NCBI GenBank assembly: GCA_033032175.1
Contig: CM065322.1
Location: 16,802,001-16,866,000, forward strand
Length of the DNA stretch: 64,000 nt
Reading direction: 5' to 3'
Origin: Saturnia japonica
Taxonomy: Eukaryota > Arthropoda > Insecta > Lepidoptera > Saturniidae
The notes beneath the pieces were generated by a model, which made no database searches, was not told the DNA's origin, and saw only the letters and a program-made list of their open reading frames with translations. A program made the position numbers and the translations under genes. Of this stretch, positions 11,178 to 23,400 are shown in pieces; the stretch's first letter is position 1; every line of letters begins with the position of its first letter.

Positions 11178-11624
11178 ATTGAAGAATGCAGTTACTTATG
11201 TTGTTTTAGTAAAATACTACCGCAATTTAGACTTGTAAATGACGCTATTTAACTACATTTGTTGAACGAAATCCAGAGATTATCGCAGAAAATTATTGCA
11301 AACAAAAATCACAAAATCTATCAGAAAAGCGAAATGTGTCATTTTGTTTTTTTTTTTATCGCGTGGCACAGACAAAATATTTTTGACACTTGCGTTTTGT
11401 ATTGCTGACCACAGATCTTGCACCAGTGGCCCAGATATACAAAAATTCGTTTCTACAACAAAAGTTTGTTTTTAATGAATTTAGCCTCATTATCATTAGC
11501 CTAGTTGTCGTTAGCACGACTGCTATGATCGAGGTCCTGGGTTCGATTCCCAGATCAAGTAAAGTGTTATTAGGTTTTTCAGAGTTCAGAGTTCAGTTCA
11601 AAGTTCGGCTTTGCGCCAGTTATA
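11178..11624. promoter_or_regulatory. Divergent promoter region between the USP8-like gene and the small gene
   Basis: The two initiation codons face away from each other, 447 bp apart. No other coding sequence lies between them, so both genes must start here or share a bidirectional promoter. I see no convincing TATA box. A T-rich tract lies at about 11344-11358. About a quarter of the interval is a tRNA-derived SINE (11488-11605). Confidence 0.45.
11488..11605 (+). mobile_element. tRNA-derived SINE fragment (different family)
   Basis: It contains TAGCCTAGTTGTCGTTAGCA (box A-like) and a near-perfect box B, GGTTCGATTCC, at 11540-11550, followed by CAGATCAAGTAAAGTGTTAT and a GTTCAGA-rich end. 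It ends about 20 bases before the ATG of the small gene, so it probably supplies part of that gene's 5' UTR or promoter. Confidence 0.6.
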
Positions 11625-12239
11625 ATGGCAATACCCCCTATTATATTAGAGCCTGGCAAACGAAAGAAGACACTCGAATTATTTGCAGACTTTTTATATG
11701 GCAATGTTAGTCAAAATGCCAAATTGAATTTGTCAAAACTAGATGGCGTGTTGTTGTTGATTTGTTGTGATCTTGTTGAGCATTTTTGTAACTCAAAAAT
11801 GAATAAAACTATTAAAAGTGGAGTGAGGAAGATGTTGTTTCGCATGATTTCTAAATTTGAAGATAAACAAGAGGAGAAAGACGTTGCATTCAAACTGAAA
11901 CAAGATTATTTACATGTGGTGTTGAATTTCTTAGGTTAGTATGACGCTTAAAAGTTGATACTTTGTTTGAAAGCGAAATAATTATTTATATTTTTACAAA
12001 ACTATTTCTCTATTTTGATCAACATTCAGTTTATATTACGTTAAATATCTTCATATTAATGCATTATGGTTATCTAACATACCTTAATAAATGTTACATT
12101 GTAATTTTAACACAACTTGTTTTCTTTTACAGAAAATCTGGTGGATGTAGCAGGGGTTGATGAGATAGTGAAAACTATTGAACAACTGACTGATTTGGAG
12201 CAAAAAGACGATAAGAACCCAGAACCAATACTTGGATAA
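11625..12239 (+). CDS. Small two-exon protein of unknown function
   Basis: Exon 1 (11625-11934, donor AG|GTTAGT) joins exon 2 (12133-12239, acceptor TTTTACAG) in phase, giving 138 aa. The protein begins MAIPPIILEPGKRKKTLELF. It is rich in helix-forming residues, with no signal peptide, no membrane segment and no motif I recognise. The second exon encodes an acidic tail, including DLEQKDDKNPEPILG. The gene is head-to-head with the USP8-like gene. An oddity is that the last 50 bases of exon 2 overlap, in another frame, the start of the IS630-like transposase remnant. The C-terminus may therefore be TE-derived, or the TE may have landed at the gene end. The correct splice phase and open exon support a real gene; function is unknown. 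Confidence 0.55.
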
Positions 12240-13572
12240 TATAGCTTCAATCACTGGTAAGTTTTTCCTGAGTATTTATGTTTAATAAAGATATAATCTA
12301 ATAAATGATTTGCTATTATAAATGCAGCACCTAATCATTCTGTTTTATCATTCTTTACAGAAGTGAGTGTTACAACATTAAAAAGAATAAAATAGGAAGG
12401 CACAGTAAATGAAGGTGTCTGGAATACCCCAGGGAAAAACGGCCACATAAGCCCACAGTGTCCTACCTAGATAGTTTCGACATAGATGCTATTCGTAACA
12501 AAATTAATGAATTTTACATCGTTAGAAAACAAGTTCCTACGCTGAGAACTCTGTTAGTGGAATTAAGAGAAAGCATTGGATTTAATGGACGCAGGGAACT
12601 CTTCGCCAATTATTATTGTCCAATGGCTATGAATTTAATAAAAATAAGAATGAGCGTTCATTGTCACACATATCTGCCTGGAGACATCGGTTTTTAAGAA
12701 CCATGGCTTTGAAACATAAAGAAGGAAAGTCAATAATTTATTTAGGCGAGACCTATGTTCATAAAACCTACAAGCCCAAGAAGTCTTGGCAAGGTCCATT
12801 TACAAGTGGTGCAATTGAAAATGTTTCGACAGGGAAAAGGTACATAATTGTACATGCTGGATCAGAGAAAGACCCTGTGCCAAACGCATTGAAAGTCTTT
12901 AGCACTAAATCCAAAATGGCGGACTAGCACCACGACATGAATGCTGTAAACTTTAATAAATGGCTAAGAGTTTTCTGTGAGTTTTCTGTTGTTCTTATAC
13001 CCATTTTAAATGAGCCGAGTGTAATAGTTATGGATAACGCCAGTTACCATTCAATCATTGTAAATAAAGCTCCTACATCACAAAATTGCAAAAATGACAT
13101 AAGAGAATGGCTTACTTTGAATGATATTCCGTTTGAAGAATTTCACACAAAAGCAGAGCTCCTATGTTTTGTAAAACGAAACACACCAGAACCAGTATAT
13201 GAAGCTGATGAACTTCTGAAGCAAAATGGGCATGAGGTATTACGACTTCCCCCCTACCACTGCGATCTAAACGCCATTGAGCTGGTATGGAGTTTGGTTA
13301 AATGTAAAGTGGCAAGTAAAAATATTGCCCTGGCAGCAGTGGAGTTAGACGAGGTTATAAAAGAATCGTTTGAAACCATAACTCCAGAGGAGTGGAAGAA
13401 AATGACTTATCTTGTCATACATGTTGAAAATAAATATAAAGAGAGGGACAGAATTACAGAAAATAACTTACAAAGTTTTATTATTAATGTAGGAAACAGT
13501 GATTGCAGTGACTCTAATGAATCTTTTCACATGGAAGTTTTAGATTCAGATTTTGATTATGAAAGTGAATAA
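12190..13572 (+). pseudogene. IS630/Tc1-like DDE transposase pseudogene
   Basis: The N-terminal helix-turn-helix is split by an intron (donor at 12257, acceptor at 12360) reading DNIASIT|EVSVTTLKRIK. The rest follows: PTLRTLLVELRESIG, then KSIIYLGETYVHKTYKPKKS, VIVMDNASYH and LPPYHCDLNAIELVWSLVK. This is the IS630-type DDE fold (DDE_3) common in insects. Damage is clear: a frameshift near 12605, an in-frame TAG at 12925-12927, and the first catalytic Asp replaced by Gly in YLGET. The second Asp and the final Glu remain. The C-terminus is acidic and ends SDFDYESE. A poly(T)-rich tract follows at about 13597. Terminal repeats are not recognised. Confidence 0.7.
12284..12289 (+). terminator. Candidate poly(A) signal of the small gene
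   Basis: AATAAA lies 45 bases after the stop codon, preceded by T-rich sequence. Confidence 0.4.
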
Positions 13573-14169
13573 ACCAAAATGATTATAGAATATTGTTGTT
13601 TTTTTTTTAAATAAGATTGCTACGTAATACCTAGTCTTATTTTTGATTCAGATGTAATAAACTGATTTTTCGAAATGTCACGTGTTTCTTTGATTTGGAT
13701 CAATATAGGTAGTGATTTTAAATCTCAAAACTTCAGTTTACTTTGTCTGTATAGAAATTCGATTTTACGCGATTAGAGCTAGCCATTTTAATATTGTTAT
13801 TTTTAACTTAGCCTAACCCAAACCACTGCTGAGCAACGGCCTCCCCCGAATCCTTCTGGGAACTTGAATTTATAGCAATCGTAATTATTAAAAACTTAGT
13901 GGTAAGTTTCTTTTGATAAGAGGTTACCTAGGTAGGTTAGTAGCTGCTACTACCGCAGTATTGATTTATTTCGTAGACTTATTTCCATTTTTGGACCTTT
14001 CCACATGCAGTCAAATAGTAGTGTACAAATAATACTGTTTTTCAGCAAAAACAAATTATTTTATATTATAAAGTATCAAATTAGGTTATTCCAGGTATGT
14101 CATACTAATTTTGGGGTTGCTATACTGATATTTTTTTAATTTGCCGTTCTTTTTCAATCTCTACTTTTA

Positions 14170-14292
14170 TTTGCCAGACTTTGTTATATACTATTACGTG
14201 GGATCTAAAAACGTACACGGCGAACTGTGGGTGTACATTAGTACATCTCTGCCTAACCCTTCGGGGATACAGGCGTGAAAAATGTTATGTTA
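14170..14292 (+). repeat. LINE/SINE tail with ATGTT repeats
   Basis: The segment carries GTGGGTGTACA, CTCTGCCTAACCCTTCGG and GGATACAGGCGTGA, then an ATGTTATGTTATGTTG tail. The same phrases occur on the minus strand at about 37260-37330, so it is a dispersed family. The surrounding 13640-14870 has no gene that I can see. Confidence 0.5.
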
Positions 14293-14889
14293 TGTTGTAA
14301 GTAATATGAGGAATATTTTTATATACATATTTGCATTTTGGATTTGCGTTTAAAGTTACAGATAAAAAATATAAAAAACAGAGGGGGGAGTTTTTGGCGA
14401 GATTTCAAACTGTCACGCAGTGATGGCAACCTTGACTGGGCAAATCTGTGTTACCCACTTAATACATCTGTAAAAATTCTGTATGAACTAAATTTTCTAA
14501 AATCTGTATAAATCTGTATTTTTTTTACCAAATATAATATGTACCGATCTAAAGGAGACTAGTATTTTGTGAAATATATTTGAATGAAATACCGAATGAA
14601 AATGATATATTGTAATCTAAATAAATGCTATGAGGTTGTTGATCTAGCAAAAAATTAAAAAACGATGTCTTCGTTAAATTATTATTTTAATGTTAAATAT
14701 AAAAATCCTACCTTAGTAAATTATGTACGTTAACAGTAATAACTATGCACCTACTTTATTATTTAAATGTGTATCAACGAAACACAATTTTATTCCTATA
14801 TCTATCAATTGATCTATCTATCTGATATCTGCATCAAAAGTCACTGAAATAAAATTATCACTAATAGACAACAATATTTCTTTTGACGA

Positions 14890-15330
14890 AACTTTGAAGG
14901 AACCGTCATTATTAATGCTTGTGATAAAACACAAGCCTGAACCGGTGCATGACATCGACGAAGTTTTGGGTGAACATGGACATCAGTGGTAAGTAAGGAT
15001 TCCGCCCTCCATTGCGATCTAAACCCCAAAGAGTTATTTTGAGTAACAGTAAAGCGAAGAATTGCACAAAATAATCTTTTTGGCAAAGATTTTGCAAGTT
15101 GGCTGAGGAAGCATTTGACACGGTTACTCCATAAGAGTGGAAAAAATGTGTTGACCACTTTATCAAAATTGAAAATGAATACTTTGCCCGGGGAGTGACA
15201 TTATACAATGATATTGACAGGCTGGTATCTTAGTAGGTGATGATGATAGCTCAAGTGAGTCTGAAGAGGCAGAAATAGAATGCAGTGATAGTACCAGTAA
15301 CTCAGAAGGGGAGCAGTGAGCAGGAATATC
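14890..15330 (+). pseudogene. Second IS630-like DDE transposase remnant
   Basis: Read in several frames this copies the C-terminal third of the element at 12190-13572. The Lys-Pro-Glu-Pro-Val linker, a degraded VRIPP box followed by Asp/Asn codons out of frame, and a Ser/Glu-rich tail (SSSESEEAE-like) are present. It is full of stops and frameshifts and is older than its neighbour. The minus-strand open frames here are shadows. Confidence 0.5.
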
Positions 15331-15419
15331 GGGAGGTATTTCTGGAGTTGAATACCTGAATTCAGATTTTTTGGACTCTAAATGATTTAATTAATAAATT
15401 AATTTTGACTATTTATTTT

Positions 15420-16479
15420 GTTTGATTTTATTCAAAAATGTACCATGAATAATATTACTATAGTGAAATTAATTACATAACTGCTATAATCAACCTTCTT
15501 TAATTATTATGTTGAAACGGAAGAAAAAGTTTTAGTTTGTCAGATTTTGAAGTTTTGTGTTCTATATAAATATGTAAAAATAATCATGCATATTATAAAA
15601 AGAATTTCATTATTTTAATCAGCGTTTTATTCGTAACAATAACCTATGGAATACTTCTGTATTTTAAAAGATTCATACATTTTCCTTTATATTATGATAC
15701 AATACTTACATGATTGGTTAAAATGAAATCAATTTAAAAATCAAAGAAATAAAAAAAAAAAGATAAAGTATCAAAACTGTTTATCTAACATGTTAGGAGT
15801 TACCATGTAAAAGATAGTGACGCCCTCCTTTTTTCATGACTTTCTCGACAGACTGTACCTGCAAATATCAATATCTGGTCTTCAAGGTATCGTAGGCACT
15901 TCGAACAGTACCCGGTTTGCATAATGGATAGCACATACTTGGTACCCTATACACCTGTATATACCCTACATTCTTACTTTCGTGTAACTTTGACAAGCGA
16001 GGGAAGTACGCAGCCGGCCCGTACGAATGACGTAATAATATCTTTAAAGTTTAAGGTATGTATCGGGTATTTCAGTCCACACCCGGTCTTCGTACTGGTA
16101 AAGCTCATAACGGGTATTATAAACTACACTCATGGCTTCTCCTTTATACAAAAGTACTCTGTGCTCATGGCCATCTCATGGCGTTTAGAGAAAATCAATA
16201 AAATATTGTATAAAACAAAATATTATCATGGATATTTGTGACAATTAAGTTTATTAATTTAGGTTTTGCTTATTATTAGTTCATTTAAAATTGCACACAT
16301 TGAAGAAAAACAAACTATCAACGACAAAAAATAAATTATGAAAAAAAGAGAAATTGTACAAGTAAAATTTATATAAGTAAATATATTTTTTATAAATACT
16401 TAATGTTACACCCTCTAGCTTTTCGAAGTACTCTATGTCTCCTTGGCATACACGTAATCAAGATGTTAATAAAATATTG
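15420..16479. other. No gene seen
   Basis: The sequence is AT-rich with no supported exon. Around 15895-16130 it is somewhat richer in GC, with short direct motifs (ACCCGGT, CGGGTATT), probably an old repeat. Confidence 0.4.
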
Positions 16480-17115
16480 ACGGGCACTATGTCTGGAACC
16501 TCCTCGTGATGTGCTCCGGGCAACGTCGGTCCTTATGACTGGAGGCTAATACCAGACCGACAGCGTCCCTTTACCCTCTGCTTATCAGAGAAGTTCATCC
16601 GCCTCCTTCCTCTGCCAGGGGCGTCAGATGACGGTGCTTTCGGGCTTTGCCGCCAGAACGATGCGGTAGAATGCTACTAGCGGTCCGGGGTTGCCTCATT
16701 ACGGCAGCAGACGGTTCATCACGGCGTTTTAGTAAGTAGCAGTCTCATATAATCACTTGTTCCCATGAACGAGTTTGTAGGTGCCCCATAAAAAAGGGTA
16801 ATCACGCTTGCCACCCCATATCATAAATTTAAATGTCCCGATGTTATGGCCGCAGTAAGGGGACGTATATAATCATGCATTAAAAAAAATCCATCTTCTG
16901 TGAAAGGGGAAATGCCCCACAAATGGTACTACTAGTTCTTCCAAAATCGCTGTTACCTATCGTGTTGCTGTTAATGACCCTTTCTAGATAACGCGGAGTC
17001 CGTACATGCATCCATTTACAAATACCTCCCCGTACCATAATATCTGACCCTATGCCTCTTTTCTAATGATGTTGCACTGAGCGCACCTCTCTCCCGGGCA
17101 TCAGCACACTTATTA
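16480..17115. repeat. GC-rich island, probably an unclassified TE fragment
   Basis: Base composition changes sharply at about 16480 and returns to AT-rich at about 17115. The segment contains GGAGGCTAATACCAGACCGA, CAGGGGCGTCAGATGACGG and GCAGCAGACGGTTCATCACG, and no long open frame on either strand. It looks like a non-coding part of a mobile element. I do not recognise the family. Confidence 0.35.
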
Positions 17116-17498
17116 TTATAATAAAAAAGTTATATTGTACGCAGTAGGTAGTTTGATGATTTTCTAGTAACGTAATTAATTGATATAAAAATTGGCATTT
17201 ACGTTTTTCGGTTCTAAAATAAAGAAATATTTTTTTGAAAAATCGACGTTCAAACAGTTGTTACCCAATTTCAAATGCGTAAAACCGGTAATATAAAATA
17301 GCAAAATATATATATAGATTTTACTATTTTTGTTTCAATAGATACGATAAATATTGTCGTAAAAATACAATTTCCAGACAGTTTATTAGCCTTAAAGTTA
17401 GTGCTTTTTAATTAGAGCATTTATTTCACAACGAATAGATAATATATTTTAGGGGACGGCCACAATAACTGTCGTATTTTCTGTTACACGCTGTAGTG

Positions 17499-20400
17499 AT
17501 GGAACGTTTAAATTGTACAAGTAAAAGAATGTTATATTTTATCATTATAATTGATATTCTTGTGAACTGCAATGAAACATTGCTGACATCTCGATCGCCC
17601 TCAGGTTTATTTACCTTTTTTATTTTGTATTAAATTTTTTTTTGTAGGTACTGATAGATTTCTTCTTTACTTTACTTATATTAAAAAAAATGTAACAAAA
17701 TCGTTTAATAAGGTCACGCTCACGATGCGGCATTACGATAAAATATATATTGATCTCCAAAAGTAGTCTAGTCGAAAACCATTCATTAGCTGAATACGAC
17801 ATGAGCTGGCACTTTATTACGTACGCTTTAACCCAAATAGTTCAATAATGATTTACTTTCCACGGTCTTTCTTCTTTATTTTGACAAGTTATTCTTTGTC
17901 ATTAAAGAGAATTGATAACATACTATTTCCTATTATAACGTTAGTCACTACTACTGTTCTAACAAAATAGTAGTAGCACCCTTACTAGAAGAAATTAGCA
18001 CGGAGTTTTTGTGGTAAATCAAAATTAAATTTACTTGTAAATACTTGTACTTGTTGTTCAGTCAAAGTGTGCATAAAACGGAACAAAACGTACACGTTTC
18101 GATATGGGCCAATTTGATTGGTGGATCGCAATTGCCAACCATTTTGGTGCTCCTTTCACCCCCCTCCCCTTACTATTCCAACCGTCTCTTCTCGCGCGCG
18201 CGCACCGGCACGAACACCGTTGCCGACAAAATTTAAGAAAAATACAAAACCTGTGAATCTGGTGGAATCCAAGTATCCCGACCCTGACCTCATCAAAACT
18301 GGTGAGTAATTGTGATATATCCAACAAATCTGGTCCTAATCGCAGCCGAATTAGTGAAAAGTCACATACGACAACCGGCCGTTATTTCATTTTTCATATT
18401 TGAACTTTCGTTATTTTTCTATTTTTACCAAAAATGGCTAGAAATAATCAGATGCTGGTATTCAAGTTTGATTTTTATATCGAAAAAGTCTGTAATATTC
18501 ACGATTCACTTTTATCTAGCGATCTCAACGATCCGTTATTCGTTGAAAAATTCAAATTGAAGTGTGCTGATTTGAGTGAAATTAAACAAAACGTTGAAGA
18601 CTGTTATTTAAATTTGTTATGTCAACTTGGTTCTTCTCAATCTGAACAATTAGAGTCAATAATACAGAAATATCTAACGTTTGAAGAACAATTTATAGAA
18701 ATAAAAGTTAAGCACCAATATATTGTTCAAACGTTGTCAAGTAGTTCTAAGCCTAGTGATAAAATGTGTGATAACTTCAGTACTAATATAAATTTGCCTA
18801 AAATTAATCTACCGCATTTTACGGGTAATTATTGTGATTTTCCAAACTTCATAAATCTGTTTGACTGCTTAATACACAATAATGAATCGCTAAGTCCTGT
18901 TCAGAAGAAACACTACCTACTCAGTTGTCTCTCGCACGAGCCATTAAACTTAGTTAAGCACTTAACTAATATTCCACAAAATTATGAAGTGGCCCGTTCA
19001 ATATTGATAGCTAGGTATGATGACAAAAGATTAATAGCCGACTCACATCTGAGCGCAATGTTCTCTTTACCTACAGTATCTGTTAGGAATGTTTCTCAGT
19101 TATGTAACTTTATAAGTAATATTCAGGAGAATACGCGGGGACTTACTAGTCTCGGATTTCCTGTTAGCGAATGGACATTTTTATTATTACACATATTTGT
19201 ACGGAAACTAGATAACGACTTACGTTCTAAATTCGAATTAACCTATCAGAATGAAATCATGCCAACCTTTGACAACTTAATAACATTCCTAAATAGTATA
19301 TGTAAAACCTTGGAGACTTCAGGCATTCACATAAGTAACAGCGGGAATAAAACTGTTCCTCGAAGTAACAAAACGTCATTCACATCAACAACTATGCGCG
19401 ATAATCAATCAGTCGAGAAAGAGACGAATAAGTAAACATTAAACTGTCCATTATGTAACAGTGCACACTGTTTATTTAAATGTACAAGATTTATGAACAT
19501 GGACACACAATCGCGGTTTAATTTTGTAAAGTCCAAAAGTTTATGTTTTAATTGTTTACGAGCACACCGTATTATAAACTGTATATCTAAATCGCGGTGT
19601 CAAATATGTAGCCGTAAACATAACACCTTATTACATACAAATAGTGAAAACCCGACAACAACTAACACTGAAGATATTAATTATATGCAACTACCCCCGA
19701 ATGATAATATTCCTTCAATTCATTCGCATAATATTACCTCGGTTCAACGCCGTTCAGACATTCCTGAATCAGACATGCCAAACGTGGATCTATCTCGCTC
19801 GCATGCATATGTTTCTCACGAGCACGACAGAGAGACTACGCATGAGTCGGTGCACTCTCAACATCATTCGCTTCTTGCTACCGCAATCATTAACGTTAGT
19901 CTTTATAGTGAAGGTCGCACACAACAGGTGCGAGCGCTGCTTGATCCAGGTAGCATGAATAACTTCATTACAATGAGTTGTGTACAGCGAATGAACGCGA
20001 AATATAGTAAGTCGAACGTATCTATTACGGGTATAGGCAATACAAATACTTTTAACGTAAAGCGTTATTTAAAACTTTATTTGAAACCGGATAATAACGA
20101 ATCATCACTGTGCGTTGATATGCTCGTATTACCGAGTATTACATGCGATTTACCGAGCGTTTCGATAAATAGTACATTATTAGAATGTTTTGATAACTTA
20201 AAACTCGCCGACCCACAGTATAACGTTAGGGGTCCAATAGATATACTGCTGGGTGCCGGAGTATGTGCTCGCATTTTTAACGGCAATAAATTAGTTTTTG
20301 GGGATAATTTACCTACAGCGTTTGAAACATTGTTCGGGTGGGTTTTAATGGATGACTTTAATTACTGTAATAATGAGCAAGTCTTTCATACGTTGTCATG

Positions 20401-23400
20401 TACAACTGATATTGACGAGACTTCAAAACGTTTTTGGGAGATTGAGGAAGTGTCTCAAAATCAAAATAAAATACAACATCCAGACGACATCTATTGCGAA
20501 GGTCATTTCAAGCAGACGCATACGCGTACTCGTGACAGTAGATTTAACGTGGGACTACCTTTCAAACAAGGGACTCACACTTTAGGAGAACCAAGGACCT
20601 CCGTAATAGAAAGGTTGTATTCACTCGAAAGAAAATTAGATTATAAGGAATTTATCCGAGAATATGCCAATCTGGGCCACACACAGCCAGTTGATATCTC
20701 AACTGCATTACGATCTTTAAAAAGAACTTCATTAGCTGGACCCAAACCTCAACACAACATAGTAGACATTATTCTCCATTTTCAGTTTCGTAATATTATA
20801 CTTCTTGAAATACCGCCACCTTTAATTATGTTTAAATGGCAATCGTTTTGTAATAACTTAAGTTATCTTACCAACCTGTCTATTCCGCGACAAGTTCTGT
20901 CAAATAAAGTCACATACTTCGATTTACATGGTTTTAGCGATGCATCTGACACTGCTTACGCAGCATGTGTTTACATTCGATGCATCCACATCAATGGTAG
21001 GGTGACCATTAACCTTCTTATATCTAAGACACGCGTGGCCCCAATTAAACATAAACTTACAATACCAAAACTTGAATTAACATGTGCTTTATTATTAGCT
21101 CGTTTAATGAAACGCGTTTCTGTCAGCCTAAAATCAGAAACGGACCTGTTGAGACATATGTATGCGTGGAGTGATTCATCCATCGTATTGTGTTGGTTAC
21201 GAACGGAACCACACTTGCTTAAGGTTTTTAAATCTCATCGGGTTAGCGAAATCCAAAATACACTTTCACCTGAATTCTGGAGGTATGTGCCGTCCGAACT
21301 AAATCCTGCTGATTGCGCGTCGCGTGGCATATTACCTCAAGAGCTGGTACACCATGAACTGTGGTGGGGTCCAGTATGGGTGACGCGTCACGAATCTTCG
21401 TGGCCTCATCCATGTGAACAAATTGAACACGGCTCGTTGCCCGGTTTAAAGAACCAGGGTAAGGTTACAGCTTCAGCAGTTGAAAATAAATCGACTGAGG
21501 AAACTTTCAATAATTTAATATGCAAATTCAGTTCCTTCACTAAGCTTACACGTGTTATGGCTTGGTGCTTGCGGTTTATAAATAATTGCAAAACCAAAAC
21601 TAAAATGCATAACCGCCTATCTAGTGAATAATTGGAAAATAGTTTGTTAACTTTAGTCAAAGTAGTTCAAGAAAACCATTTTAGAGCTGATATTCATTTT
21701 ATCAGAGGTAATAAGTTATGCAGCACTGGGTTAAGACGCTTACACCCATTTATTGACGATCATGGGCTTTTACGAGCAGGAGGTAGACTAGTTAATTCTT
21801 CACTTATTTACACAGCTAAGTATCCGTTAATTTTGCCTCATGATTCTCATTTTACCGTCCTCCTGATAGATTATTATCATTTTAAGTATTTACATGCAGC
21901 ACCTAATTTGTTAATGTCGGTGCTTAGAGAAAAATTCTGGATTTTATCAGCTAGACGCGTTATACGCACCAGAGTTTCTAAATGTTTACGTTGTTTCCGC
22001 TTAAAATGTCAACCACCAGAAACCCTTATGGGTAACTTACCTCTCAGTCGCGTTAACCAATCTTACAGACCGTTCCTATCTGTTGCAATTGATTTTACTG
22101 GATTTTTCAATGTTAAGGTTAGCTCGCTTCGGAATGCCAAGATTGTTAAGGCCTATGTATGTGTCTTCGTATGTTTTACTACAAAATCTGTTCACATAGA
22201 ATTAGTTAGTAACCTAACTACAGAAGCATTCCTAGTTGCGTTAAAACGGTTTGTAGGGAGACGCGGACTTCCTAAAGAGATCCGAACTGATTCGGTAACT
22301 AATTTCAAGGGTGCTCAAAATGTTCTAAAATATTTTACAAAGGAACTCCGTGGAGATCCTAACTTGAACCATTATTTATACGAGCATTTTATTCAGTGGA
22401 GTTTCTCACTTCCTCATAGCCCTCATTTTAACGGACTGGTCGAAGCCGCTGTAAAATCATGCAAGACGCATTTAAAACGAGTTATAGGAGACCGCAACTT
22501 AACTTTTGAGGAGCTGACAACCGTATTGGTTCAAATAGAATCTATACTTAATTCGCGGCCACTTTGCCCTATGTCTAACGACCCTAGTGATCTATCGGTA
22601 TTAACCCCCGGGAACTTCATTATCGGTGCTCCTCTTGTAGCTGTACCTGAGCTGCCTGCTAACGATCGTTTAATCTTAGTGTCACGTTGGCATTTACTGC
22701 AATCGATCGTAACAGACGTGTGGAAGAGATGGAGTCACGAATATCTCCACACATTACAGCAGAGGAACAAATGGAACTCCTCTAAATATGACATTAAGGT
22801 TAACGATTTCGTGTTACTCAAGGAGGATGCGTTACCACCCTTGCAATGGTGCATGGGACGAGTGGTTAGGGTTTTGCCAGGACAGGACTCGGTCGTTAGG
22901 GTAGTTGAAGTAAAAACAGCCAAAGGATTATTCATTAGATCGTTGTCTAAGCTTTGTCCTTTGCCATTTAACAATAAAGCAGATTAATTTCACGCAGTCA
23001 CGCTGCATACATTTTTATTTTTAAGTTTATTGTCATTGTTTTATTGTTATGCCTAATTTTAGCAATTTATCTTTTTTATACAGTCAACTTATTACATCTA
23101 AGAAAACTATTTAATAATTTGTAATTTTACCAGCATCTGACTATTATTTAAAAAGGGGTCACCCCCTTTTGGGGCGGGGTATGTTGAGTCAAAGTGTGCA
23201 TAAAACGGAACAAAACGTACACGTTTCGATATGGGCCAATTTGATTGGTGGATCGCAATTGCCAACCATTTTGGTGCTCCTTTCACCCCCCTCCCCTTAC
23301 TATTCCATCCGTTTCTTCTCGCGCGTGCGCACCGGCACGAACACCGTTGCCGACAAAATTTAAGAAAAATACAAAACCTGTGAATCTGGTGGAATCCAAG

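Noticed and set aside
11540..11550. Possible tRNA gene upstream of the small gene
   Set aside because: Only box B is good; there is no acceptor stem and the sequence matches a SINE layout.
21632..21640. Separate start codon for the BEL integrase
   Set aside because: The frame simply resumes with a TTG after a nonsense codon in one polyprotein.
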